Origin: CBDCYN01 sp965224205
GTDB lineage: Bacteria; Planctomycetota; Phycisphaerae; Phycisphaerales; Phycisphaeraceae
Assembly: GCA_965224205.1 (NCBI GenBank)
Contig: CBDCYN010000016.1
Location: 186,001-250,000, forward strand
Length of the DNA stretch: 64,000 bases
Direction of reading: 5' to 3'
The notes under the pieces are model-generated. The model was not told the DNA's origin, did not search any database, and saw nothing but the letters and a program-made list of their open reading frames with translations. Of the stretch, positions 1 to 12,687 are shown piece by piece (within the stretch, counting starts at the first letter, position 1; each line of letters starts with the position of its first letter). The translations under genes were made by a program, and so were the position numbers.

Positions 1-1
1 T

Positions 2-1792
2 GAAAGGATCCCATTCGCACTACACGAAGGGGTCGAGGATTGGGTCCAGGCGTTTGCCACGAAAGCGTCGCAGAAGCAGCTGGAGCTGATCTGCCGGATC
101 GATCCCGCGGTGCCGGCCCGGGTGATCGGTGACCCCAACCGGTTACGGCAGGTCGTGTCCAACCTGCTCAACAACGCCCTGAAATTCACGGAAGAAGGTG
201 AGGTCTACATCCATGTCAGCGTGGCCCAGGATCCCGGGCAACAGGCGCTCGTCGAGTTTGCCATCCGGGATACCGGCGTGGGGATCCCAAACGACCGCAT
301 CGACCGCTTATTCCAGCTGTTTAGCCAGGTCGACGCTTCGACAACCCGCCGATACGGGGGCACCGGCCTGGGGCTCGCTATTTCTAAACGGCTGGTCGAG
401 CTCATGGACGGCCGGATCGAAGTCAACAGCCATGTGGGGCACGGCACGGAGTTCCGGTTCGCCGTTCGGTTTGATACCCCGCCCGGCGATCATGGCCGTG
501 GCGACGATCAACCGGTCCGCGGCAGGCTGTCTGGCCTCCGGACGCTGATCGTCGAAGACAACGCAACGCACCGGCAGATCCTCTGTGAGATGCTAACGGA
601 TTGGGAGATGCTCGCGGACACCGCGCCGGACGCCCACACGGCCGAGAAGATGATGGCGGCCGCAGCCAAGGACGGCCGTCCCTACTCGATCGCCCTCGTG
701 GATCTGTACCTGCCCGGGATGGACGGCCTCTCCTTCACTCAACGGGTCAAAAGCGATCACACGCTTTCGGAAACCGCGTTGATCCTCCTGGGTTCGGTCG
801 AAGACACCCTAAGCCAAGAACAAGAGCAGTCCTACGGGTTCTGTGCTCGAGTCACGAAGCCGGTCCGTCAGTCGGAGCTGTTCAACGCGGTCACCGTGGC
901 GTTGGGCCGAGGCACACCCCGCCCGTCGGGTCCTCGTAGCTCAGGGGTCGCGGATACGGACGGGCATCCAACCGAAACCGTGGCGGGGGCGCCAAACCGC
1001 GATAGCCTGATCCTGTTAGCCGAAGACAACGAGATCAACCAGATGGTCGCTAGCGAGGTCTTGAGGAAGCACGGCTATCGCTATGAAGTCGCCTCCAGCG
1101 GCTATGAAGCCGTCCAGTGGGTCCAAAAACAACGGTTCGACCTTGTGTTGATGGACTGCCAAATGCCGGTGATGGACGGGTTCGTCGCTGCCAAAGAGAT
1201 CCGCCACCTCGAACGCGCTGGGCAGCTGCCCGATGGCGAGGGACGTCGCTTGCCGATCATCGCCCTGACCGCCAATGCTATCAAAGGCGATCGAGAGCGG
1301 TGCCTGGTCGCCGGGATGGACGACTACCTCACCAAGCCCCTCGATGCGCAGCAGCTGATCACGACGATCGAGGCTCATCTCGCCACCGCGACGGGCCCTA
1401 CGGATTCAGCCTTTAACCTGCAATCGGTATGGGCCCGCTGCCAGAATGATGCCCACGCCGTGGCGTCGGCTCTAGAGATCTTCCGTGATCAATCGGCCCA
1501 GGACCTCGAGAGTCTCATCGGGTTTGTCGAAAACGAAGACGCGCAACAGGTCGCCCACACCGTTTGTCGATTGAAGGAGAACGCCGAAGCCGCCGGCGCC
1601 GACCGATTAGCGGAGTTAGCCCAGCAGCTCGTATCCATGGCGCACAACGACAGCCTCGCCGAGGCGTCTCAGTGCATTCAAGCGATGTACAGCGAATTAC
1701 AGAAATGCATGAGAGCGTTTCCGGCGACGCTCAACCAGTTGCGTCGCCCCCCCACCGACCTGCACCCCACCCAGGAGTCCTCGAGCCCATGA
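2..1792 (+). CDS. Hybrid sensor histidine kinase, C-terminal part (cut by window start)
   Basis: The reading frame is open from the window edge, so the N-terminus (sensor and HisKA regions) is missing. Visible domains in order are an HATPase_c ATP-binding domain (N box NLLNNALKFT, G1 DTGVGIP, G2 GGTGLGLAISKRL), a first receiver domain (Asp codon at 701, LVDLYLPGMDG), a second receiver domain (Asp codon at 1154, LMDCQMPVMDG) and an Hpt-like helical domain. It closely resembles the kinase at 3089-6184 even at DNA level, so the two probably arose by tandem duplication. In the Hpt domain the phospho-accepting His is replaced by Cys (codon 1565), so this domain may not relay phosphate. The stop overlaps a tiny downstream frame. 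Domain identity is secure; the input signal is unknown. Confidence 0.93.
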   Translation, partial: ERIPFALHEGVEDWVQAFATKASQKQLELICRIDPAVPARVIGDPNRLRQVVSNLLNNALKFTEEGEVYIHVSVAQDPGQQALVEFAIRDTGVGIPNDRIDRLFQLFSQVDASTTRRYGGTGLGLAISKRLVELMDGRIEVNSHVGHGTEFRFAVRFDTPPGDHGRGDDQPVRGRLSGLRTLIVEDNATHRQILCEMLTDWEMLADTAPDAHTAEKMMAAAAKDGRPYSIALVDLYLPGMDGLSFTQRVKSDHTLSETALILLGSVEDTLSQEQEQSYGFCARVTKPVRQSELFNAVTVALGRGTPRPSGPRSSGVADTDGHPTETVAGAPNRDSLILLAEDNEINQMVASEVLRKHGYRYEVASSGYEAVQWVQKQRFDLVLMDCQMPVMDGFVAAKEIRHLERAGQLPDGEGRRLPIIALTANAIKGDRERCLVAGMDDYLTKPLDAQQLITTIEAHLATATGPTDSAFNLQSVWARCQNDAHAVASALEIFRDQSAQDLESLIGFVENEDAQQVAHTVCRLKENAEAAGADRLAELAQQLVSMAHNDSLAEASQCIQAMYSELQKCMRAFPATLNQLRRPPTDLHPTQESSSP

Positions 1793-1923
1793 CCTCTCAT
1801 CCGTGTAAGGATATCTGGACGGTCGATGACGATCAGCGGTGGGTGGCCGGGATGTTCGGTGTCGATGGCAGGAACAAATTTACCGATGAACGACCGCCGC
1901 GAGGACAGCCATACACCCTGTAG
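1789..1923 (+). CDS. Possible 44-residue ORF, doubtful
   Basis: The start overlaps the kinase stop codon in an ATGA arrangement, which suggests translational coupling. The peptide begins MTSHPCKDIWTVDDDQRW and ends GQPYTL. The IWTVDDDQ stretch is faintly like the first strand of a receiver domain, so this could be a decayed response-regulator remnant. There is no recognisable domain or independent ribosome-binding site. It may be chance coding in the 146-bp spacer before the FIST gene. Confidence 0.2.
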   Translation: MTSHPCKDIWTVDDDQRWVAGMFGVDGRNKFTDERPPRGQPYTL

Positions 1924-1938
1924 AAAGCGAGATTTAAA

Positions 1939-3081
1939 ATGAAACTAGAAACATTCACCTATGACCCCACACGGGGGTGGTCGGCCGAGCCTTTCCCTCA
2001 ATTCGACAGCCCCGAATCACTGGTCGTGGTCTTCGGCGCGTCACGATTTATCGACCACCCGCAGCCGATTGCCGAGCTTTCGCAGGCTTATCCGAATGCC
2101 CACATGGTCGGCTGCTCGACATCCGGTGAGATCGCCGCTGCCGGTTTATCGGACAACGGCTTATCCGTCGCGGTTGTCGGATTCGACCAAACGCACCTGG
2201 TCTGTACCCATGCGAAGATCAGCCAACAGGAAGACTCCCACCAAGCGGGGACGGAAATCGCCAAGACGTTGCAGGACCCGGGATTGGCGGGGGTCCTGGT
2301 CTTGTCAGATGGGCTATCGGTCAATGGAAGTCAGCTTGTAAAAGGACTCAACGAGGTGTTGCCCGAATCGGTGGTGGTGACGGGTGGCCTAGCCGGGGAC
2401 GGCGACCGGTTCAAGCAGACGTGGGTCCTCAAGAACCGCCAGCCGTGTAGCGGATACATCACCGCTGTCGGCTTTTACGGCGACCATGTGCGGATCGGCC
2501 ACGGCTCGAAGGGGGGTTGGGATATCTTCGGCCCCGAGCGGTTGGTCACCCGGTCACAGGACAACATCCTCTACGAACTCGACGGCAAACCGTCTCTGGA
2601 GCTGTACAAGCGGTACCTCGGCGATCGAGCCTCCGGCCTGCCCGCGACTGCGCTGCTATTCCCGCTAGCGGTGCGCAAAGATCGCTCCGATGAGAAACGC
2701 GTGGTCCGCACCATCCTCGCCGTTGATGAGGACACTCAATCGATGACGTTCGCCGGCGATGTCCCTCAGGGCCACCTGGCGCAATTGATGAAAGCGAATT
2801 TCGACCGGCTCATCGATGGGGCCTCCGACGCGGCACTGATGACCAAACGCAACAATGGAGCCGCCAACGGGCCGACCCTCTCGATCGCCATCAGCTGCGT
2901 GGGCCGGCGGCTGATCCTCGGCGAACGCACGGAAGACGAGCTCGAATCGGCGTTAGAGACGCTGCCCGAAGGGACTCAACAGGTCGGGTTCTACTCCTAC
3001 GGAGAGATCTCCCCGTTCGTGACCGGGCACTGCGATCTGCACAACCAAACGATGACGCTGACCACGATCCACGAGACATGA
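1939..3081 (+). CDS. FIST domain sensory protein
   Basis: This 380-residue protein has the FIST_N signature (MVGCSTSGEIAAAG near residue 55, then the GGLAGDG motif near 150) followed by a FIST_C part reaching the end. FIST domains are regarded as small-ligand sensors, possibly for amino acids or their derivatives, and are usually encoded beside or within signalling proteins. No signal peptide or membrane segment is visible, so it should be cytoplasmic. It sits 7 bp before a PAS-containing hybrid kinase and 147 bp after another. This is the usual FIST/kinase pairing and suggests that the protein delivers a ligand signal to the kinase at 3089. The ligand itself cannot be inferred. Confidence 0.9.
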   Translation: MKLETFTYDPTRGWSAEPFPQFDSPESLVVVFGASRFIDHPQPIAELSQAYPNAHMVGCSTSGEIAAAGLSDNGLSVAVVGFDQTHLVCTHAKISQQEDSHQAGTEIAKTLQDPGLAGVLVLSDGLSVNGSQLVKGLNEVLPESVVVTGGLAGDGDRFKQTWVLKNRQPCSGYITAVGFYGDHVRIGHGSKGGWDIFGPERLVTRSQDNILYELDGKPSLELYKRYLGDRASGLPATALLFPLAVRKDRSDEKRVVRTILAVDEDTQSMTFAGDVPQGHLAQLMKANFDRLIDGASDAALMTKRNNGAANGPTLSIAISCVGRRLILGERTEDELESALETLPEGTQQVGFYSYGEISPFVTGHCDLHNQTMTLTTIHET

Positions 3082-3088
3082 GCAAGCG

Positions 3089-6000
3089 ATGCACAGGCTG
3101 CTAATCCGACAACTCAGGAAGTTCGGACTCGATCAGGACACGATCCCGGATCTTGACCAGTGGCGACAGCTGTTGCAGCGCGTCGACAAGGCCTATACCC
3201 AGATCGATCACGACCGCTACCTGCTCGAACGCTCGTTAGCGATCTCGTCCGACGAGATGCGCCAGCTCTACGATCAGCTCAAGCAATCCTCAGACCGACA
3301 GATCGCCAAAGAACAGGAAAAACTCAACGCCGTGGTCGCGTCGATCGGCGACGGGGTCTGCGCGATGGACCCCCACGGCCACGTCCTGTTCATCAACCCC
3401 GCTGGGCAGCAGCTGCTAGGTTGGACCCACGAGCAGCTGTCCGGAAGGTCACTGCTGGATATCGTCGAGATCCGGCACACCGCTTCGGATCAGCCAGACG
3501 GCCGCCCACAGATTTCGTTGAGTCAGAGGACCGAACGGGACGGACCGGTCCGCAACGAGGACGGGCATTTCCGTCGCAAGGACGGCGCGCTGTTTCCGGT
3601 TTCTTATGCGCTCAACCCCGTCGCCAGCAATGATCAGGATATCGGGTACGTGCTTGTGTTCCGTGACATCACCGACCGCAAGCGGGTCGAGCAAGAAGTG
3701 CTTCAGAGCCGCCACCGCCTGCGCCAGATCTACGAGGCCGCCAACGACGGGATCTTCGTCATCGACCCGGGTCTGGGGCAGATCATCGAAGTCAACCCCC
3801 GCGCCGCCCAGATGCTCGGGTATACGGTCGAGGAGCTGGCCGGGATGCCGGTCTCGCGGATCCACCCCGATGAAATGGACGCTTTTCGAGAATTCGGCAC
3901 GGCCGTGATCGAGCAGGGCAGCTATTTCACGCAAGAGCTGTCGTGCACCACGAGAGACCGCCGGACGCTGCCCGTGGAAATCTCAGCGTCCCGGCTGCGG
4001 CTGGGCAGCCGGACGCTGATCCTGGCGATGGTCCGCGATATCACCGACCGCAAGCAGGTCGAGGACGAGCTCGTACGGGCCAAAGACCTGGCCGTATCGG
4101 CCAGCCGCGCCAAGAGTGACTTCCTGGCCACGATGAGCCACGAAATCCGCACACCGATGAACGGGCTGATCGGGATGATCGAGCTTCTGCTAGGCACCGA
4201 GATGGAAGAGAAGCAGCGCAAATACCTCGAGGTGGCCAAGTCTTCCGCCGACGTGCTGCTGGCCCTCATCAACGACGTCCTGGATCTTTCCAAGATCGAA
4301 GCCGACAAGATCGAGCTCGAGCAGATCCCCTTCCATCTATGCGAAGGCATCGAGGACTGGATCCAGGCCTTTGCCACGAAAGCGTCGCAGAAGCAGCTGG
4401 AGCTGCTCTGTAAGATCGATCCCGGGGTGCCCGAAGAAGTGGTCGGCGACCCAAACCGCCTGCGACAAGTGGTCACGAACCTCCTCAACAACGCGATGAA
4501 ATTCACCGACCAAGGCGAGGTCACCCTCGAGGTCAGCCTAGAACGGGACTATAGCGGACACGTGGTGATCCGTTTCGTGGCCCGCGACACCGGCGTGGGG
4601 ATCCCGTCTCAGCGGATGGACCGCCTATTCCGATCGTTTAGCCAGATCGACGCCTCGACGACGCGAAAATACGGGGGGTCCGGCCTAGGCCTGGCGATCT
4701 CGAAACGACTCATCGAGCTGATGGGCGGGTGGATCCGGGTCAGCAGCCAGGTCGGAAAAGGCACCGCGTTTACCTTCGTCGTGACCCTGGGCAAGGCCGC
4801 TTCACGTTCGACCTCAAACCTTACAGCGGTATCGCGTCCAGACCTAACGCAGCTGGCCGTGCTAGTGGCTGATGACAACGCCACGAACCGTGACATCCTC
4901 AAGCAGCAGTTGCACCATTGGGGGATGCGGGTTCATACCGCCGCCAACGCGGCCGAGGCCCTGGATATGTTGGAGCGGGCCGCGGCCGATGGGCAGCCGG
5001 TCGATCTGGCCATACTCGACCTTCAGATGCCGGGCGTCGACGGGCTGGGCTTGGCCAAACAGATCAAACAATCACCGTCGACACAGGCGACGGCCCTCAT
5101 CGCAATGTGCTCGATCGGAGATCGGCTCGACGAACCCTCGATGCGCGCCCACGACATCGCCGGCTGCGTGAACAAGCCGGTCCGTCAATCAGAACTACTC
5201 AATGCCGTATTACACGCCGCTCAAGGAAAGCTATCGGTCAGCGACAATCCACCGTTGCGTCAAGAGGGTCAGGAACGCACCAACCCGACAACCCCTAAAG
5301 ACAACGACAACCGAGACGCGCCGAGGATCCTCTTAGCTGAAGACAATGAGATCAATCAACTGGTCGCCGGAGAAGTCCTCGCCAAGGGGGGATACCGCTA
5401 CGAAGTCGTGTCCAACGGCAGGCAGGCGGTCGAGGCGGTCCAACGCACCGCTTTCGATCTTGTCCTGATGGATTGCCAGATGCCCGAGATGGACGGGTTC
5501 GATGCGGCTCAACGCATCCGTGTTCTGGAGTGTTCGGGTGACCTCTCCCAAGCCGGGCCCAAACGTTTACCGATCATCGCACTGACCGCTAACGCGATTA
5601 AAGGGGATCGAGAGCGGTGCCTGGAAGCGGGCATGGACGATTACCTGACTAAACCTCTCGACCCGCAACGGCTGCTGGACGCGATCAAGCATTGCCTCGC
5701 TTCGGCCGACAACACCGGTCTAGGTGAAAAAAACCAAAAGCACGACCACGCCCACCCCTCCCCGCTGCCGGTCGAGGGTGAGCCAGACCGCCCGCCCGCC
5801 TCCGACCCGCCGATACCGATCGGGGACCACCCCATCGACGTGGATCAGCTTATCGATCGCTGTTTCGGTAATGTGCAGATGATGCACCGGTTACTCAATA
5901 AATTCGCGCAGCAATCGGTTTCGAACCTTCAGCGGCTGGTGGGCCTCGTGGAGGAAGGCGACGCGTGCACCGCGGCCGCACAGGCTCACGCGTTTAAGGG

Positions 6001-6184
6001 CATGGCGACAAACCTCTCCGCGCAGCAACTAGGGCGGTTGGCGGAGGAGCTTGAAACCATGGGCCGCGAGGGTTGTTTGGACCACGCCTCGGAATGTTTG
6101 CAACAGATGCAAGAGGAACTGGATCGTTGCCTGGCGGCGATCCCCTCGGTCCTCGCCCAGGCCGATAGTAAGAAGACACCATGA
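3089..6184 (+). CDS. Cytoplasmic PAS-PAS hybrid histidine kinase with two receivers and Hpt
   Basis: The protein has 1031 residues and no membrane segment. A helical N-terminal stretch (1-75) resembles the start of FIST-associated kinases. It is followed by two PAS domains (about 80-197 and 205-320, each ending in DITDRK), HisKA (H351 in MSHEIRTPMNG), HATPase_c (about 455-570), receiver 1 (D644), receiver 2 (D795) and an Hpt domain (H967 in AHAFKGMATN). All phosphorelay residues are present, in contrast to the related kinase at the window start. It begins 7 bp after the FIST gene, so the two are almost certainly co-transcribed and functionally linked. A multistep relay His-Asp-His to a separate regulator, perhaps the HD-GYP protein at 10013, is an inference. 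Confidence 0.93.
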   Translation: MHRLLIRQLRKFGLDQDTIPDLDQWRQLLQRVDKAYTQIDHDRYLLERSLAISSDEMRQLYDQLKQSSDRQIAKEQEKLNAVVASIGDGVCAMDPHGHVLFINPAGQQLLGWTHEQLSGRSLLDIVEIRHTASDQPDGRPQISLSQRTERDGPVRNEDGHFRRKDGALFPVSYALNPVASNDQDIGYVLVFRDITDRKRVEQEVLQSRHRLRQIYEAANDGIFVIDPGLGQIIEVNPRAAQMLGYTVEELAGMPVSRIHPDEMDAFREFGTAVIEQGSYFTQELSCTTRDRRTLPVEISASRLRLGSRTLILAMVRDITDRKQVEDELVRAKDLAVSASRAKSDFLATMSHEIRTPMNGLIGMIELLLGTEMEEKQRKYLEVAKSSADVLLALINDVLDLSKIEADKIELEQIPFHLCEGIEDWIQAFATKASQKQLELLCKIDPGVPEEVVGDPNRLRQVVTNLLNNAMKFTDQGEVTLEVSLERDYSGHVVIRFVARDTGVGIPSQRMDRLFRSFSQIDASTTRKYGGSGLGLAISKRLIELMGGWIRVSSQVGKGTAFTFVVTLGKAASRSTSNLTAVSRPDLTQLAVLVADDNATNRDILKQQLHHWGMRVHTAANAAEALDMLERAAADGQPVDLAILDLQMPGVDGLGLAKQIKQSPSTQATALIAMCSIGDRLDEPSMRAHDIAGCVNKPVRQSELLNAVLHAAQGKLSVSDNPPLRQEGQERTNPTTPKDNDNRDAPRILLAEDNEINQLVAGEVLAKGGYRYEVVSNGRQAVEAVQRTAFDLVLMDCQMPEMDGFDAAQRIRVLECSGDLSQAGPKRLPIIALTANAIKGDRERCLEAGMDDYLTKPLDPQRLLDAIKHCLASADNTGLGEKNQKHDHAHPSPLPVEGEPDRPPASDPPIPIGDHPIDVDQLIDRCFGNVQMMHRLLNKFAQQSVSNLQRLVGLVEEGDACTAAAQAHAFKGMATNLSAQQLGRLAEELETMGREGCLDHASECLQQMQEELDRCLAAIPSVLAQADSKKTP

Positions 6185-6314
6185 CAGGCCAAGGGTCATC
6201 GACAAATCGCGGATCGGCTGCTCGGATAGGTCCTCCGGCATGGGTAGGACTGTGCTCCCGGCGCACGCTCGTGGACAGGCCGGGCACGCACGCCCCTGAC
6301 GAAAGGGGCGACCG

Positions 6315-10012
<3,698 letters not shown>

Positions 10013-10016
<4 letters not shown>

Positions 10017-11029
10017 AGATCCTTATAGTCGATGACGACGAGATCACCCTTGAGCTTCTCGACAACGCGTTGACCCAATCGGGCTACGACGTGATCACCG
10101 CCAGCGATGGCCAGAAAGCGCTCCAGGTCCTCGACGAGGGCTCGTGCCGGTTTGTCATCTCAGACTGGGAGATGCCCAACCTCAACGGGCTAGAGCTTTG
10201 TAAGGCCATCCGGTCCGGGGACTACAACGGGTATGTGTACGTCATCCTCCTCACCAGCCGCAGCCAGAAGCAGGACACGGTCGAAGGGATGACCGCCGGG
10301 GCCGATGACTTTATCTCCAAGCCGTTCGAGCCCAACGAGCTGATGGTCCGTGTCCGTGCCGGGGAGCGCATCCTATCGCTCGAAACCCGTGACCTGACCA
10401 TCTTCGCGATGGCGAAACTGGCCGAGTCACGCGACCCCGAAACCGGTGCCCACCTCGAACGGGTGCGCAACTACTCAAAGATCCTCACCAAGCAGCTCGT
10501 CAAGCAGAACACGCACCCAGACACGGTCAATGATCAGTACTGCCGGTTGATCTACCTCACCAGCCCCCTGCACGACATCGGCAAGGTCGCGATCCCCGAC
10601 TCCGTGTTGCTTAAACCAGGCCGGCTCAGCGATCAGGAATTCGAGATCATGAAGACCCACACCATCGCCGGGGCCGAGACCCTCGACGCGGCGCTGCGCC
10701 AGCACCCCGGGGTCCCGTTCTTGCAGATGGCCCGGGACATCGCCGCCTGCCACCATGAGCGTTTCGATGGGAAGGGGTACCCCAACGGCCTGGTCGGACA
10801 AGACATCCCGCTCTGCGCCCGGCTCGTCGCCGTCGCGGACGTCTACGACGCGCTAACCTCTAAACGCGTCTACAAAAACGCCATGCCCCATGACGTAGCT
10901 CGCGGCATCCTGCTCCAAGACGCCGGCACCCATTTCGACCCCCAGATTATCGAGGCGTTTACCAGCGTCGAGGAGCAGTTCGTGAAGATCCGCGACCGCT
11001 ACGCCGACGAGCACGCCGCCGCCGCTTGA
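10013..11029 (+). CDS. Response regulator with HD-GYP output domain (c-di-GMP phosphodiesterase)
   Basis: The start is ATG 10013, overlapping the kinase stop; the first residues MKILIVDDDE are a textbook receiver start, so a longer upstream reading is not needed. The product has 338 residues. The receiver domain (1-120) has phospho-acceptor D51 and a KPF lysine motif. The HD-GYP domain (about 145-325) has HDIGK with H187, HHE near 247 and GYP at 255-257, all needed for metal binding and cyclic-di-GMP hydrolysis. The architecture matches RpfG-type regulators. Translational coupling to the preceding hybrid kinase makes it the likely output of this signalling cluster. It should lower cellular c-di-GMP when phosphorylated. 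Confidence 0.93.
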
Positions 11030-11045
11030 CCGTAAACCCTCCGTC

Positions 11046-11080
11046 GCGAGCCGCGCGCGTAAGCAAGCGGGTTCTTACGG
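11046..11080 (+). repeat. Dispersed repeat family A, copy 1
   Basis: This sits between the convergent HD-GYP and nuoN genes. It contains GCGAGCCGCG followed by AAGCAAGCGGGTT. The same core recurs at 18102-18135 and 18156-18180 (opposite orientation), 21547-21584, 54943-54978 (minus) and inside both MITEs. Confidence 0.6.
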
Positions 11081-11115
11081 CTTTGGCGATGATCCAGGAT
11101 TGATCCCGGTCTGTA

Positions 11116-12687
11116 TCAATCGGAATACACATCACCCATCTGGCTTTGCACCAATGTAGATGTGGACGGGGGTTGCGGGCCCGATGCATTCTTCGCTGCT
11201 TCAACAAGGCTCCCACCCCCGAATCCCAACAACACCGCCCCCAGCGACGCGATCGCCGCCCCGATCCACCTCGCGTTCAGTGGAGCGACCGTGGTGTCCT
11301 CATTAGGTTGACCGAAATAGCAGCACGCGATGATCCGCAGGTAATACACCGCTGACACCGCGCTGTTGAGCACCGCGATCACGACCAGCGCCACGTACCC
11401 GTGCTCGATCGCTGAGCCGAATAGATAGATCTTCCCGATAAACCCGACCAACGGCGGCAAACCGATCAATGAGAACACACTCACCGCCAAGATCGCCCCC
11501 GCCATCGGGTGGCGCCGCCCCAGCCCAGCGATGTCGTCATACGTTTGTGCCTCCCCATCCCGGGCCGCGACCACCCCCAGCACCGCGAACGCCCCCAGCG
11601 TCGATAGCCCGTACGCGACTAGATAAAACAACACCCCCGCGACCCCATCGCCTATCGCCGACCCGTCTCCCGATCCCGACGACTTAGCCGCGATCAACCC
11701 AACGAGCATATACCCCGAATGCGCCACCGAGCTATACGCCAGTACCCGCTTGACATTCTGCTGTAGCAAGCCCAGCACGTTCCCGATCGTCATCGTCCCC
11801 ACCGCCATCGCCCACAACACCCAAGCCACCGGTTCATAGCCTGAGCTGTCGAGATACCCCGTTAAGCGAAGCAAGCTGATCAGCGTCACGAAACCCGCAA
11901 TCTTGGGCACGATCGCCAGGAACGCGGTCACGGGCACCGCGGCGCCCTGGTACACGTCGGCGGCGTAGAAGTGCATCGGAACCGCAGCGATCTTGAACGA
12001 TACCCCCACCACAGCCAGCACCAATCCCACGATGAATAGTGACGGCAGCGGGTCGGCGGAGCGGATCGCCCGCTCGATCCCCGCAAACCCGGTCGTCCCG
12101 GTCACCCCGTACATCAGCGTAAACCCGTAAAGGAACACCGCCGCGGCCAGAGCGCCCAAAAAGAAATACTTCACCGCCGCTTCACGGGCCTGGGACTGGT
12201 CCCGCGTGGTCGCGACCATCACGTACGTCGGCAGGCTTGTGAGTTCTAATGCCAGGAACAGCCACACGAGATCATCCGCCCCCGCGCAGAGCATCGCCCC
12301 GGCGAGGCTAAATAGGAAAAACGCGAAGAACTCACCCCGTAGCGTGTGAGCGGGTTCAAACGCCAACCCCCGCCTCTGTTGGTTCTCCGCCTCTCTGTCC
12401 TGGTGCAGCTGATCGGGGACACCAGTGGTCACCATCAGCAGAAGCAAGCCCAGCCCGATGATCGCTAGCTTGATGTAAACCGTGAAGATGGAGGTATCCG
12501 TCGCCTCACCTGCCGGGCCGTACCAGACAAACACCCCAGCCAACGAGAGAGCAAGCCCCGCTAGCAAGACCGTCGCCCGCCTCGCTTGAGCCGAGCTCGA
12601 TAGCCCCAACGCCAAGCACCCGCACGCCCCCAGCAGCAGGATCACCTCCGGCCAGATCAACGCCAGCTTGTCGCTCATCGGGTTCAT
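11116..12687 (-). CDS. nuoN: NADH-quinone oxidoreductase subunit N
   Basis: The 523-residue polytopic membrane protein belongs to the antiporter-like (Proton_antipo_M) family. Conserved stretches include KYFFLGALAAAVFLYG, the lysine-containing region FKIAAVPMHFYAADVYQGA and VLAYSSVAHSGYMLVGL. It is a proton-pumping subunit of the membrane arm of complex I in the inner membrane. The gene is last in the nuoJKLMN cluster; its ATG overlaps the nuoM stop by four bases, so translation is coupled. Length and motifs are normal for NuoN, and the FKIAAVPMHFYAADVYQGA motif separates it from NuoL and NuoM. Confidence 0.95.
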   Translation of the reverse strand: MNPMSDKLALIWPEVILLLGACGCLALGLSSSAQARRATVLLAGLALSLAGVFVWYGPAGEATDTSIFTVYIKLAIIGLGLLLLMVTTGVPDQLHQDREAENQQRRGLAFEPAHTLRGEFFAFFLFSLAGAMLCAGADDLVWLFLALELTSLPTYVMVATTRDQSQAREAAVKYFFLGALAAAVFLYGFTLMYGVTGTTGFAGIERAIRSADPLPSLFIVGLVLAVVGVSFKIAAVPMHFYAADVYQGAAVPVTAFLAIVPKIAGFVTLISLLRLTGYLDSSGYEPVAWVLWAMAVGTMTIGNVLGLLQQNVKRVLAYSSVAHSGYMLVGLIAAKSSGSGDGSAIGDGVAGVLFYLVAYGLSTLGAFAVLGVVAARDGEAQTYDDIAGLGRRHPMAGAILAVSVFSLIGLPPLVGFIGKIYLFGSAIEHGYVALVVIAVLNSAVSAVYYLRIIACCYFGQPNEDTTVAPLNARWIGAAIASLGAVLLGFGGGSLVEAAKNASGPQPPSTSTLVQSQMGDVYSD

